Source: Betaproteobacteria bacterium HGW-Betaproteobacteria-18
Lineage (GTDB): Bacteria; Pseudomonadota; Gammaproteobacteria; Burkholderiales; Burkholderiaceae_C
NCBI GenBank assembly: GCA_002842265.1
Contig: PHCO01000007.1
Coordinates: 1-39,937, forward strand
DNA: 39,937 nucleotides
Direction of reading: 5' to 3'
Below the pieces are notes generated by a model that saw only the letters and a list, made by a program, of their open reading frames with translations, made no database searches and was not told where the DNA came from. The stretch's first letter is position 1, and every line of letters starts with the position of its first letter. The translations under genes were made by a program, and so were the position numbers. This document shows positions 20,132 to 27,593 of the stretch, in pieces.

Positions 20132-20496
20132 GCGCTTCCACTTTCTGGTTTCTGGTGGTCGGCGCCGCCGCTGCGGTGACCCATATGGGCGTTTTTGCGC
20201 TGGCCCAAGCCCACATGTGGCCCGAATTGGCCAACGCACTGGGCTTCTGTGTGGCGTTTGGCGTCAGCTTTGCCGGGCACCGGCTGCTCAGTTTCAAAGA
20301 CGCCGGTACCAGCGTGACCACCAGCTTGCGCCGCTTTGGCATCACCGCGCTGGCCGGCTTTGCCAGCAACGAAATCATGTTTGTCGTGTTGTTGCGCGGC
20401 CTGGCACTGCCGAGCCTGCTGGCGCTATTCCTGGCGCTTGTTTTTGCAGCCGGGCAAACCTTTGTGCTGAGTCGCTTCTGGGCTTTTCGCCGCTGA
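20128..20496 (+). CDS. GtrA family membrane protein (putative polyprenyl-sugar flippase)
   Basis: A 122-residue membrane protein with four predicted helices and the GtrA-type segments ALGFCVAFGVSFAGHRLLSF and FAAGQTFVLSRFWAFRR. GtrA proteins are thought to move polyprenyl-phosphate sugars across the inner membrane. The likely start is GTG at 20128, overlapping the glycosyltransferase stop as GTGA; no ATG gives a sensible N-terminus. Its last 72 bp overlap the 3' end of the convergent ArnT-like gene. Confidence 0.82.
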   Translation: MSASTFWFLVVGAAAAVTHMGVFALAQAHMWPELANALGFCVAFGVSFAGHRLLSFKDAGTSVTTSLRRFGITALAGFASNEIMFVVLLRGLALPSLLALFLALVFAAGQTFVLSRFWAFRR

Positions 20497-22014
20497 AGCG
20501 TCTGCGGTGCCACCCGAGCGGAACAAGTCCCAGCCGGCACCCTGGTAAAACAGCGTCCAGCCCGGCAGATTGGTCGTTATCTGATGGCCGCTGCGTCCGG
20601 CATACCAATGGCCCGGGGTTTGTGCCACCTGGGCCAGCACGTCCATGGGTTGCAGCAATTGGGCTGCTTTGGCATCGAAGTCGGCCCCCTCGAACAACTC
20701 GCGATGCCAGCCGTCGCCCACCTGTTGGCGCAACGCGGGCCAGTCGCCCAGCACCACCATCGGTTTGACGGTCTGCGCATAGAGCGGCAAGTCGTACGGA
20801 AAGCCATCAGACACATACAAAGTGTCTGTGGGCGCGGCGGCGCAGGCAAACACTTGCGCCACGTCCTGTGAGCGGCCGGTACGGGTGACATTGCCCACGC
20901 TCAGCACGATGCCCAGCGCGATGCCGATGTTGATCACGACAATGGCCAAGAACACCTTGCGCGCCGATGCGCGCTGCGCCATCACGCGTTGCCAGCCCAG
21001 TGAAGCCAACAGCGCCAGCGGCGGGATCACCGGCAGGATGTAGCCGACCAGCTTGGAATTGGGGATCGAGAAAAACACCCAAATCGCCAGCACCCAGACC
21101 CAGCACAGTTTCCACCAGGGCTCGGCCAGCGCCACATCGCTGGCCAGCGTCATGGCCGTGACCCGGCGCACCTGGCCGAGCGCAAAAAACAGCCAGGGAA
21201 ACAGCAACAGCGTCAGTGCCAGCAGGTAAAACCACCAGGGTTGCGGGTTGTTGAAGACAGTTGCGGTGTAGCGGTTGAGCTGCTGGCCGACAAACATGTA
21301 ATTGAAAAAGTCGGGATAGGTTTGCTGTGCCAGCACAAACCAGGGCAGGGCGATGATGGCAAACAGGGCCAGGCCACTCAGCCAGGGCAAGTGCCAGATT
21401 TTTTTAAATTGGTGCGTCCAGATCAGCCAGATAAAAATCACCAGACCGGGCAAGGCAATGCCAATCAGCCCCTTGCTCAGCATGCCCAGGGCGCAGGCCA
21501 CAAAACCGAGCCGCGCAAGCCAGGCGTTGGGCCTGTCGCCGGCCATGAAAGCAAAGGCAAAACACCAGATCGCCAGCCCGATCCAGGTAGCCACCAGCAT
21601 GTCGTGGTTGATGTATTGGCCGCCTATCAAAAAGGTCAGGCTGGTGCCCAGCATCAGTGCCGCGCGGCGTGCAATCACTTCGGTGCTGAGGGTGCGCGCG
21701 GCCCAGTACAGCGCCGTCAGCATGAGCCCGGCGTGCAGCGCGGGCACCAGGCGCAAGGCCAGCTCATTGACGCCAAAGGTCGCCACGCTGATGGCTTCCA
21801 GCCAATACAGGTAGGGCGGCTTGTGAAAGAAGGGAATGCCGTTCAGGCGCGGCGTCAGCCAGTCGCCGCTGACCAGCATCCAGCGGCCAATTTCGCCATA
21901 GCGGCCCTCATCCGGTATCGCAATCGGGCGCAGTGAAGCCAGCACCAGCAGCATGAGCCACAACGCGAGCAGGGTCAGCCAGGATTTTTGTCGTTCAGAA
22001 AGGTTTTTAATCAC
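20425..22014 (-). CDS. ArnT-like lipid A aminosugar/glycosyl transferase (GT39/GT83 family)
   Basis: An integral membrane transferase of 529 residues with about twelve helices and a C-terminal periplasmic domain. The first periplasmic loop has IPDEGRYGEIGRWM and then FHKPPYLYWLEA, both diagnostic of ArnT/PMT enzymes that take a sugar from an undecaprenyl-phosphate carrier and attach it to lipid A. The start overlaps the upstream YdjC-like gene by 8 bp. The combination with a GT2 enzyme, GtrA and a deacetylase suggests an amino sugar such as galactosamine or glucosamine; no arnA/arnB genes for Ara4N are nearby. Confidence 0.85.
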   Translation of the reverse strand: MIKNLSERQKSWLTLLALWLMLLVLASLRPIAIPDEGRYGEIGRWMLVSGDWLTPRLNGIPFFHKPPYLYWLEAISVATFGVNELALRLVPALHAGLMLTALYWAARTLSTEVIARRAALMLGTSLTFLIGGQYINHDMLVATWIGLAIWCFAFAFMAGDRPNAWLARLGFVACALGMLSKGLIGIALPGLVIFIWLIWTHQFKKIWHLPWLSGLALFAIIALPWFVLAQQTYPDFFNYMFVGQQLNRYTATVFNNPQPWWFYLLALTLLLFPWLFFALGQVRRVTAMTLASDVALAEPWWKLCWVWVLAIWVFFSIPNSKLVGYILPVIPPLALLASLGWQRVMAQRASARKVFLAIVVINIGIALGIVLSVGNVTRTGRSQDVAQVFACAAAPTDTLYVSDGFPYDLPLYAQTVKPMVVLGDWPALRQQVGDGWHRELFEGADFDAKAAQLLQPMDVLAQVAQTPGHWYAGRSGHQITTNLPGWTLFYQGAGWDLFRSGGTADASAAKSPEATQHKGLPGCKNKRQE

Positions 22015-22861
22015 CGGCGGATTTTAGCGGTGGGGTGACATCCCGCCCGCGTACCACGGTCACCTTGGCCTGCTGCAAGGCATGGACAAAGTCAGGGCTG
22101 GCCAGGTAAGCGAACTCCTGCGCGCGGGCGATGCCAATGGCATCCTCCGGCTCGGCGGCCTGTGCCGGGTGGCACATCAGAATAGCGCCCGTCGGTGCGT
22201 GTGCCAGCCAGCCTGTCATCAGGGCCGCGTAATGCGCTGGGCCACCGTCAAAGTCATAGATGCCAAAAAGACCTCTGGCCATCGCCAAATCAGCGCGGGC
22301 TGCGATGGCTGCAAGCGCGCTTGCCCCCATCCAGCCAATCACCCGGCTTTTCAGGTCAGCCAGGCCGGGCGGTGCGCGTGAAATGCGCAGGTAAGGCTTG
22401 ACCGCGTGCGAGCCGTAGCGTCGCACCAACGTTGCGACCAGCGCCTCGCGAATGCCGGCGAACTGCTGCACATGCTGATGCCCATCGACAAAATCGGGCG
22501 GCGCGAGCCAGTGCGCTTCGAACGCATCGAGCTGGCGCTCGATCACGGCGCTGGCCTGGGCGCGATCGAAGCCACCCAGCAGCGCGCGGCGCATGGCCGC
22601 ACCCAGCGGCAGACCGTGACCCGCGGCCAGCGCAAAGTCACTGGTCCAGTCAAGATGCAGGCCCACGTCCAATTGGCCATGCAGGTCCTGCAACAGTGCT
22701 GCATCTTGTGCCCAGCGCGGTGACAGCACCATGGCGCTGGTGGCGCTGATGCGCCCCATCTGCGCCAGTTTGGCAATGCCCATCGAGGCGCTGGCGTGGA
22801 TGGCAAAGTCATCGGCGCAGACGATCACCCCCTTGCTGCCTGCCGACCCGGATTCATTCAT
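22007..22861 (-). CDS. YdjC/ChbG-family sugar deacetylase (NaxD/HpnK-like)
   Basis: A 284-residue member of the YdjC deacetylase family. Metal-binding residues are visible: D17-D18 in CADDF, His69 in GLHLD, and His128/His130 in DGHQH. In Francisella, NaxD of this family deacetylates undecaprenyl-phosphate N-acetylgalactosamine before an ArnT-like enzyme moves the sugar to lipid A; HpnK and ChbG are other members. The direct overlap with the ArnT-like gene supports the NaxD-type role. The start at 22861 overlaps the 3' end of the lysR gene by 8 bp. Confidence 0.82.
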   Translation of the reverse strand: MNESGSAGSKGVIVCADDFAIHASASMGIAKLAQMGRISATSAMVLSPRWAQDAALLQDLHGQLDVGLHLDWTSDFALAAGHGLPLGAAMRRALLGGFDRAQASAVIERQLDAFEAHWLAPPDFVDGHQHVQQFAGIREALVATLVRRYGSHAVKPYLRISRAPPGLADLKSRVIGWMGASALAAIAARADLAMARGLFGIYDFDGGPAHYAALMTGWLAHAPTGAILMCHPAQAAEPEDAIGIARAQEFAYLASPDFVHALQQAKVTVVRGRDVTPPLKSAGD

Positions 22862-23777
22862 GCGACAGCCAGAACCCCGGTCGGGCATATTGATCTTTCA
22901 GGTAGTCCACCCACAGGCGCACGCGCATGGCCAGGTGTTTGCGTTGCGGGAACACGGCATAAATACCGTTCGACGGTGCGGCAAAGTTTTCCAGCACGGG
23001 AATCAGCGCGCCGGAGGCGACCTCGGCCTGCACCTCCCAGGTGCTGCGCCAGGCAATGCCGTAGCCCGCCAGGCACCAGTCAAACAGCACCTCACCGTCC
23101 GAGCAGCTCAAGGGGCCACCCGGTTTGAGGTGAATCACCTCCACCCCTTCATTTTGCGGCACTGAAAAGGCCCAGCCACGGGTTTGCGAGGCATCGCTGG
23201 ACAGGGTCAAACAGTCAAAGTGCGACAGATCATGCGGATGCTGTGGTGTGCCATGGCGCTTGAGGTAGCCGGGGGTGGCCACGCACAGGCGGCGGTTGTC
23301 GGCCAGGCGCACACTCACCAGGGACGAGTCAGGCATCTCGCCCACCCGGACGGCGCAGTCAAAGCCTTCGGCTGCCAGGTCCACCACCCGGTCGCTCAGG
23401 CTCAGGGAAATAGTCACCTCCGGCTGCAACTCGCGAAAGCGCGGCACCAGCGGCGCCACATGCCGGCGGCCAAAACCCGCGGGCGCCGTCAGGCTCAAAT
23501 GGCCGTTGGCCTTGATGCCTCCGGCCGAGACGCTGGCCTCGGCATTGGCCAAATCGATGAGCAGGCGCTGGCAGTCTTCCAGAAACGCGTTACCTTCATG
23601 CGTCAGGCTCACGTGTCGCGTGGTGCGCACCAGCAACTTCACGCCAAGGTGCTCTTCCAGCGCATCCAGTCGCCGCCCGATGATGGCCGGAGCCACGCCC
23701 TCCGCCTTGGCGGCAGCCGTCAGGCCACCGCGGGCCGCCACCGCGACAAAAGTTTCGAGTTGTTTGAGTTTGCTCAT
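22854..23777 (-). CDS. LysR-family transcriptional regulator
   Basis: A 307-residue regulator with an N-terminal winged helix-turn-helix (KLKQLETFVAVAARGGLTAAAKAEGVAPAIIGRRLDALEE) and a C-terminal effector-binding domain. The sequence around HLSLTAPAGFGRRHVAPLVPRF places it in the CrgA/AaeR-like group. The ATG at 23777 gives the standard start. It is unusual in being transcribed with its presumed targets: it overlaps the YdjC-like gene by 8 bp rather than diverging from it. The effector is unknown. Confidence 0.9.
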   Translation of the reverse strand: MSKLKQLETFVAVAARGGLTAAAKAEGVAPAIIGRRLDALEEHLGVKLLVRTTRHVSLTHEGNAFLEDCQRLLIDLANAEASVSAGGIKANGHLSLTAPAGFGRRHVAPLVPRFRELQPEVTISLSLSDRVVDLAAEGFDCAVRVGEMPDSSLVSVRLADNRRLCVATPGYLKRHGTPQHPHDLSHFDCLTLSSDASQTRGWAFSVPQNEGVEVIHLKPGGPLSCSDGEVLFDWCLAGYGIAWRSTWEVQAEVASGALIPVLENFAAPSNGIYAVFPQRKHLAMRVRLWVDYLKDQYARPGFWLSHE

Positions 23778-23888
23778 GATTTTTGATTCAGCTTGCCCCG
23801 GCATGCGGCAAAAGCACATATTAACAATGCCGTCAACGCAGCGGTACGGTTGACCCTCGGTGCGGGTGGTCGAAACCAGTCAGCGGTT

Positions 23889-24737
23889 TCAGGCGTAGCG
23901 CTTGCTGCGCAAATTGTTTTTCATCTCGCGCAACAGCGGCTGCAACTTGTCGCTGCCAATGCGCAGCGCCACGCAGGTGGCCAGGATGTCGATGATCATC
24001 AGGTGCAGCAGGCGCGACACCATCGGGCTGTAGCGGTCGTAGCCTTCCGGATGGTCGGCGGCCACATGGATGTCGCCCGCCGCGGCCAGCGGTGAGCCGC
24101 TGGCGGTGATGACGATGGTGGTGGCGCCGTTCTTGCGCGCAATGTCGCACGAGTCCATCAAGTCGCGGGTGCGCCCCGAGTTGGAAATCACCAGCACGCA
24201 GTCGCCGGGTTGCAGCAGCGAGGCGCTCATCACCTGCATGTGGCCGTCGCTGTAGGCCACGCCGTTGATGCCCAGGCGAAAGAACTTGTGCTGCGCATCC
24301 TGCGCCACCACGCCCGAGTTGCCGACGCCGAAAAACTCGATGCGGCGGCCCGACTGGTAGGCCTTGAGCAGTGCTTCCACCGCCTTGTCGATGGCGCTGG
24401 CGGACGCATCGTTGCGGTATTTCAGAAAAGCCGCCACGGTGTTGTCAATCACCTTGACCATGATGTCGCTGGTTTTGTCATCGGCATCCACACTGCGGTG
24501 GATGAACGGCACGCCCTCACTCACGCTGCCCGCCAGCTTGAGCTTGAAGTCACTCAAGCCGTCGTAGCCCACGCTGCGGCAAAAACGCACTACCGTGGGC
24601 TTGCTCACATGGGCGCGGTCGGCCAGTTCGCTCACCGGCATCAGGGCAAAGCTGCGCGGGTCGCTCAGCACCAGTTTGGCCACGCGCTGTTCGGCCGGGG
24701 CCAGTGAGGGCAGGCAGGCTTTGATTCTGTCAAGCAT
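23889..24737 (-). CDS. hexR: RpiR-family regulator HexR
   Basis: A repressor of glucose-6-phosphate and Entner-Doudoroff genes that releases DNA on binding KDPG, in the species studied. The 282 residues comprise an N-terminal RpiR helix-turn-helix (SELADRAHVSKPTVVRFCRSVGYDG) and a C-terminal SIS sugar-phosphate-binding domain (FFGVGNSGVVAQDAQHKFFRLG; VISNSGRTRD). It lies downstream of zwf on the same strand, separated by 89 bp that contain a copy of the 46-bp repeat. A palindrome like a HexR site precedes zwf, suggesting control of its own operon. Confidence 0.92.
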   Translation of the reverse strand: MLDRIKACLPSLAPAEQRVAKLVLSDPRSFALMPVSELADRAHVSKPTVVRFCRSVGYDGLSDFKLKLAGSVSEGVPFIHRSVDADDKTSDIMVKVIDNTVAAFLKYRNDASASAIDKAVEALLKAYQSGRRIEFFGVGNSGVVAQDAQHKFFRLGINGVAYSDGHMQVMSASLLQPGDCVLVISNSGRTRDLMDSCDIARKNGATTIVITASGSPLAAAGDIHVAADHPEGYDRYSPMVSRLLHLMIIDILATCVALRIGSDKLQPLLREMKNNLRSKRYA

Positions 24738-24762
24738 GGTGACGCATTTTCATGGGTTCGTT

Positions 24763-24808
24763 GTGGGGTCGACTTCAGTCGACCATGGCGGACTAAAGTC
24801 CGCCCCAC
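24763..24808 (+). repeat. 46-bp cloverleaf-like dispersed repeat, copy 1 (zwf-hexR gap)
   Basis: GTGG and CCAC ends enclose two adjacent 7-bp hairpins: GGTCGAC-TTCA-GTCGACC, then GGCGGAC-TAAA-GTCCGCC, joined by AT. The second loop differs from the other copies (TAAA for TGAA). REP-like in design. Confidence 0.9.
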
Positions 24809-24826
24809 AGGGTTCAGGATCCGCGT

Positions 24827-26281
24827 CTAGCATTCTTCGCTCCAGCAAAAGCCGTCGCGGGCGATCATGGCGCTGGTGGCGCTGGGGCCCCAGGTGCCAG
24901 CGGCATAGGGGCGCGGGCCCTGGGCATCAGTCTGCCAGTGGGTCAGGATCGGCTCAACCCAGCGCCAGGCTTCTTCCTGCTCGTCGCTGCGCACAAACAG
25001 GTTGAGTCGTCCATCAATCACGTCCAGCAGCAGCCGCTCATACGCGCCCACGCGTTCCTGGCCAAAGCGCTTGTCAAAGTCCAGATCCAGCTGCACCGGT
25101 GACAGCGTGTGGGAATTCTTGCGGTTGTCCTGGCCTTGCGCCAGCAGGTGCAGCTCCAGCCCGTCTTTGGGTTGCAGGTTGATCACCAGCCTATTGGCCA
25201 TGCCGATTTGCGAATTGAAAATGGCGTGCGGTGTCGGTCTGAAATTCACCACGATGCGCGCATCGCGCCCGGCCAGGCGCTTGCCGGTGCGGATGTAAAA
25301 CGGCACGCCGGCCCAGCGCCAGTTGGAAATCTCGGTGCGCAGCGCGACAAAAGTCTCGGTCTGGCTGGTGGGGTTGACACCCAGCTCGTCGCGGTAGCCA
25401 GCCACGGCCGCGCCGCCAATGGCACCGGCCCCGTACTGGCCGCGAATCACGTCCTGCGCCAGCGTCTCGGCGGTCCAGGGTTTGAGCGAGCGCAACACCT
25501 TGAGCTTTTCGTCGCGGATGGCATCGGCATGCGAGTTGATCGGCGGCTCCATGCCAATCGCGCACAGCAATTGCAGGGCGTGGTTTTGCACCATGTCGCG
25601 CAGTGCGCCGGTGGTCTCGTAAAACGCGCCGCGTTTTTCCACGCCCAGTTCTTCGGCAATGGTGATCTGGATGTTGGCAATGTGCTCGCGCCGCCACAGC
25701 GGCTCGAACAGGGCGTTGCCAAAACGCAGCGCAAACAGGTTTTGCACGGCAGGCTTGCCCAGATAGTGGTCGATGCGGAACACCTGTTTTTCGCTGAACA
25801 CCTGCGCCACGCTGTGGTTGATGGCGCGGTTGCTGGCCAGGTCGTGGCCCAGCGGTTTTTCCAGCACCACGCGCGTCTGCGGCGTGTTCAGGCCAGCGGC
25901 AGCCAGCTGCTCGACGATGGTGGTGAACAACGTGGGCGCGGTGGCCAGGTACATCACCACGGTGTCGGCCGGGCGCTGCGCCAGCTTGTCGCGCAGGTAA
26001 GCGTAATGCGCGGGCTTGGACAAGTCCATGCTGACAAATTCCAGCAGGCTGGAAAAGCGCTCGAACTCCTCCGGGCTGGGGCGTTTGGCCAGTTCCACCT
26101 CGTCAAAACGGGCCTGGATCATGGCGCGGTAACGCTCGTCGCTGAGGTCGTCACGGCCCACGCCGATGATGCGTGCCCCTTCGGGCAAAGTGCCGTGCTT
26201 GAAGGCCTGGAACAGCGCCGGCATCAGTTTGCGCCAGGACAGGTCGCCGGTGCCGCCAAAAAGTACGAGGTCAAAACTCAT
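24827..26281 (-). CDS. zwf: Glucose-6-phosphate 1-dehydrogenase
   Basis: First enzyme of the oxidative pentose phosphate and Entner-Doudoroff routes, making NADPH. The 484-residue protein has the nucleotide-binding start LFGGTGDLSWRKL (residues 7-19), EKPLGHD at 141-147 and the active-site signature RIDHYLGK at 169-176, all complete. It is the first gene of a minus-strand unit with hexR and is divergent from the ABC importer, with 218 bp between them that carry the candidate HexR operator. Confidence 0.96.
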   Translation of the reverse strand: MSFDLVLFGGTGDLSWRKLMPALFQAFKHGTLPEGARIIGVGRDDLSDERYRAMIQARFDEVELAKRPSPEEFERFSSLLEFVSMDLSKPAHYAYLRDKLAQRPADTVVMYLATAPTLFTTIVEQLAAAGLNTPQTRVVLEKPLGHDLASNRAINHSVAQVFSEKQVFRIDHYLGKPAVQNLFALRFGNALFEPLWRREHIANIQITIAEELGVEKRGAFYETTGALRDMVQNHALQLLCAIGMEPPINSHADAIRDEKLKVLRSLKPWTAETLAQDVIRGQYGAGAIGGAAVAGYRDELGVNPTSQTETFVALRTEISNWRWAGVPFYIRTGKRLAGRDARIVVNFRPTPHAIFNSQIGMANRLVINLQPKDGLELHLLAQGQDNRKNSHTLSPVQLDLDFDKRFGQERVGAYERLLLDVIDGRLNLFVRSDEQEEAWRWVEPILTHWQTDAQGPRPYAAGTWGPSATSAMIARDGFCWSEEC

Positions 26282-26334
26282 GTGAAAAAGTCAGCGTTGG
26301 GTTGAGGAATGCGAGGCCAAAAATTGAACCCGTA

Positions 26335-26351
26335 ATGTAACTTAGTTTCAT
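26335..26351. promoter_or_regulatory. Candidate HexR operator between zwf and the ABC importer
   Basis: ATGTAAC-TTA-GTTTCAT is a 7-bp inverted repeat with one mismatch. It keeps the TGTAA...TCA frame of the 15-bp HexR site described in gammaproteobacteria and overlaps a minus-strand TACATT that could be the zwf -10. Found by eye; not tested against a matrix. Confidence 0.45.
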
Positions 26352-26499
26352 GAATTTCAGATAACTTGGTAACTCATGCGTGTTGATGGCGCATCAGCAT
26401 GGCGTTTCCCCCAGCTACGAAAGGCGGCGAAAGAGGGTATGCTTTCGCCTGTTTTATCAATCGCCCTCGCATTTCATGATGGGCATCACAGGAGTTTTC

Positions 26500-27510
26500 A
26501 TGAAGAAGTTGTTGTTGGTGTCTGTATTGGGTTTGTCGGCTGGTATGGCGCAGGCGCAAACCGTCAACGTGATTTGCTCGGTACAAGCCGAGTGGTGCAA
26601 CATGATTGGAACGGTGTATGGCAAAACCACCGGCACCAAGATCAATATCTCGATGAAAGGTTCGGGCGAGGCCCTGGCCCAGTTGATCGCCGAAAAGGAC
26701 AACCCCAAAACCGACATCTGGTTTGGCGGCACCGGTGACCCGCATTTACAAGCGGCCGAGCAGGGCTTGTCGCTGGAATACAAATCTCCCACGCTGCCCC
26801 AGTTGCAAGGCTGGGCGCAACAGCAAGCAGCGCAGTCCAATTACCGCACGGTGGGTATTTACTCTGGCCCGCTGGGCTTTGGCTACAACACCGAACTGCT
26901 GGCCAAGAAAAAAATTGCGATTCCAAAGACCTGGAACGATTTGCTCAACCCCGCTCTCAAGGGCGAAATCCAGGTGGCCAACCCGGCCTCCAGCGGCACC
27001 GCCTACACCATGGTGGCCACGCTGGTGCAACTCATGGGGGAAGACCAGGCCTTTGAGTACATGAAGAAGCTGCACAAAAACATCAGCCAATACACCCGCA
27101 GCGGCACCGGCCCGATCAAGGCCGCTGCGCGTGGCGAAACCACCGTGTCGATCAGTTTTGTGCACGATGCTCCCGGCGAAAAAATGAACGGCTTCCCGGT
27201 GGAGGCCATCACCCCCACCGACGGCACGGGTGCCGAGATTGGCTCCATGAGCATCATCAAGGGCGCACGCAATCTGGAGGCCGCCAAGAAGTTTTACGAG
27301 TGGGCGCTGACCCCGGCTGCGCAGGAAATGGCAGCTGCGGCCAAGCAGTTCCAGGTGCCGTCCAACAAAGCCGCCAAGGTCGATGCGCGGGTGCCGGACT
27401 TCAAGAAGATCAAGTTCATCAACTACGACTACGCCAAGTACGGCGCATCGGCTGAGCGCAAGCGGCTGATTGCCAAGTGGGAAAAAGAAGTCAATTCGCT
27501 GCCGCGTTAA
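26500..27510 (+). CDS. ABC transporter substrate-binding protein, AfuA-like (possibly sugar phosphate)
   Basis: A periplasmic binding protein of 336 residues with a signal peptide ending MAQA (cleavage after residue 19) and the COG1840 'iron(III)-binding' fold. Automatic annotation would say iron. However H222, D223 and E246 have the same spacing as the sugar-phosphate-binding H205, D206 and E229 I recall for Actinobacillus AfuA, and the ferric-binding YY pair is not evident. Neighbours are zwf/hexR on one side and pgi on the other. The ATG at 26500 follows ACAGGAG. An organophosphonate or iron substrate remains possible. Confidence 0.78.
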   Translation: MKKLLLVSVLGLSAGMAQAQTVNVICSVQAEWCNMIGTVYGKTTGTKINISMKGSGEALAQLIAEKDNPKTDIWFGGTGDPHLQAAEQGLSLEYKSPTLPQLQGWAQQQAAQSNYRTVGIYSGPLGFGYNTELLAKKKIAIPKTWNDLLNPALKGEIQVANPASSGTAYTMVATLVQLMGEDQAFEYMKKLHKNISQYTRSGTGPIKAAARGETTVSISFVHDAPGEKMNGFPVEAITPTDGTGAEIGSMSIIKGARNLEAAKKFYEWALTPAAQEMAAAAKQFQVPSNKAAKVDARVPDFKKIKFINYDYAKYGASAERKRLIAKWEKEVNSLPR

Positions 27511-27540
27511 GCCTCTGTCGCTATTGCCGTCTGGTCTGAT

Positions 27541-27586
27541 GTGGGGTCGACTTCAGTCGACCGTGGCAGACTGAAGTCTGCCCCAC
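27541..27586 (+). repeat. 46-bp cloverleaf-like dispersed repeat, copy 2 (binding protein-permease gap)
   Basis: Same design as copy 1. The second hairpin is GGCAGAC-TGAA-GTCTGCC: a G-C pair has become A-T on both arms, so pairing is kept. The two-base joint is GT instead of AT. Confidence 0.9.
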
Positions 27587-27593
27587 ACAGGCC

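Noticed and set aside
23872..23890. Intrinsic terminator after hexR
   Set aside because: GAAACC/GGTTTC forms a 6-bp hairpin at the stop codon, but no T-run follows on the minus strand.
26500..27510. Plain annotation as ferric-iron-binding protein FbpA
   Set aside because: The tyrosine pair expected for Fe3+ binding is not visible, while the H-D...E spacing and the sugar-phosphate gene neighbours point elsewhere. Iron is kept only as an alternative.
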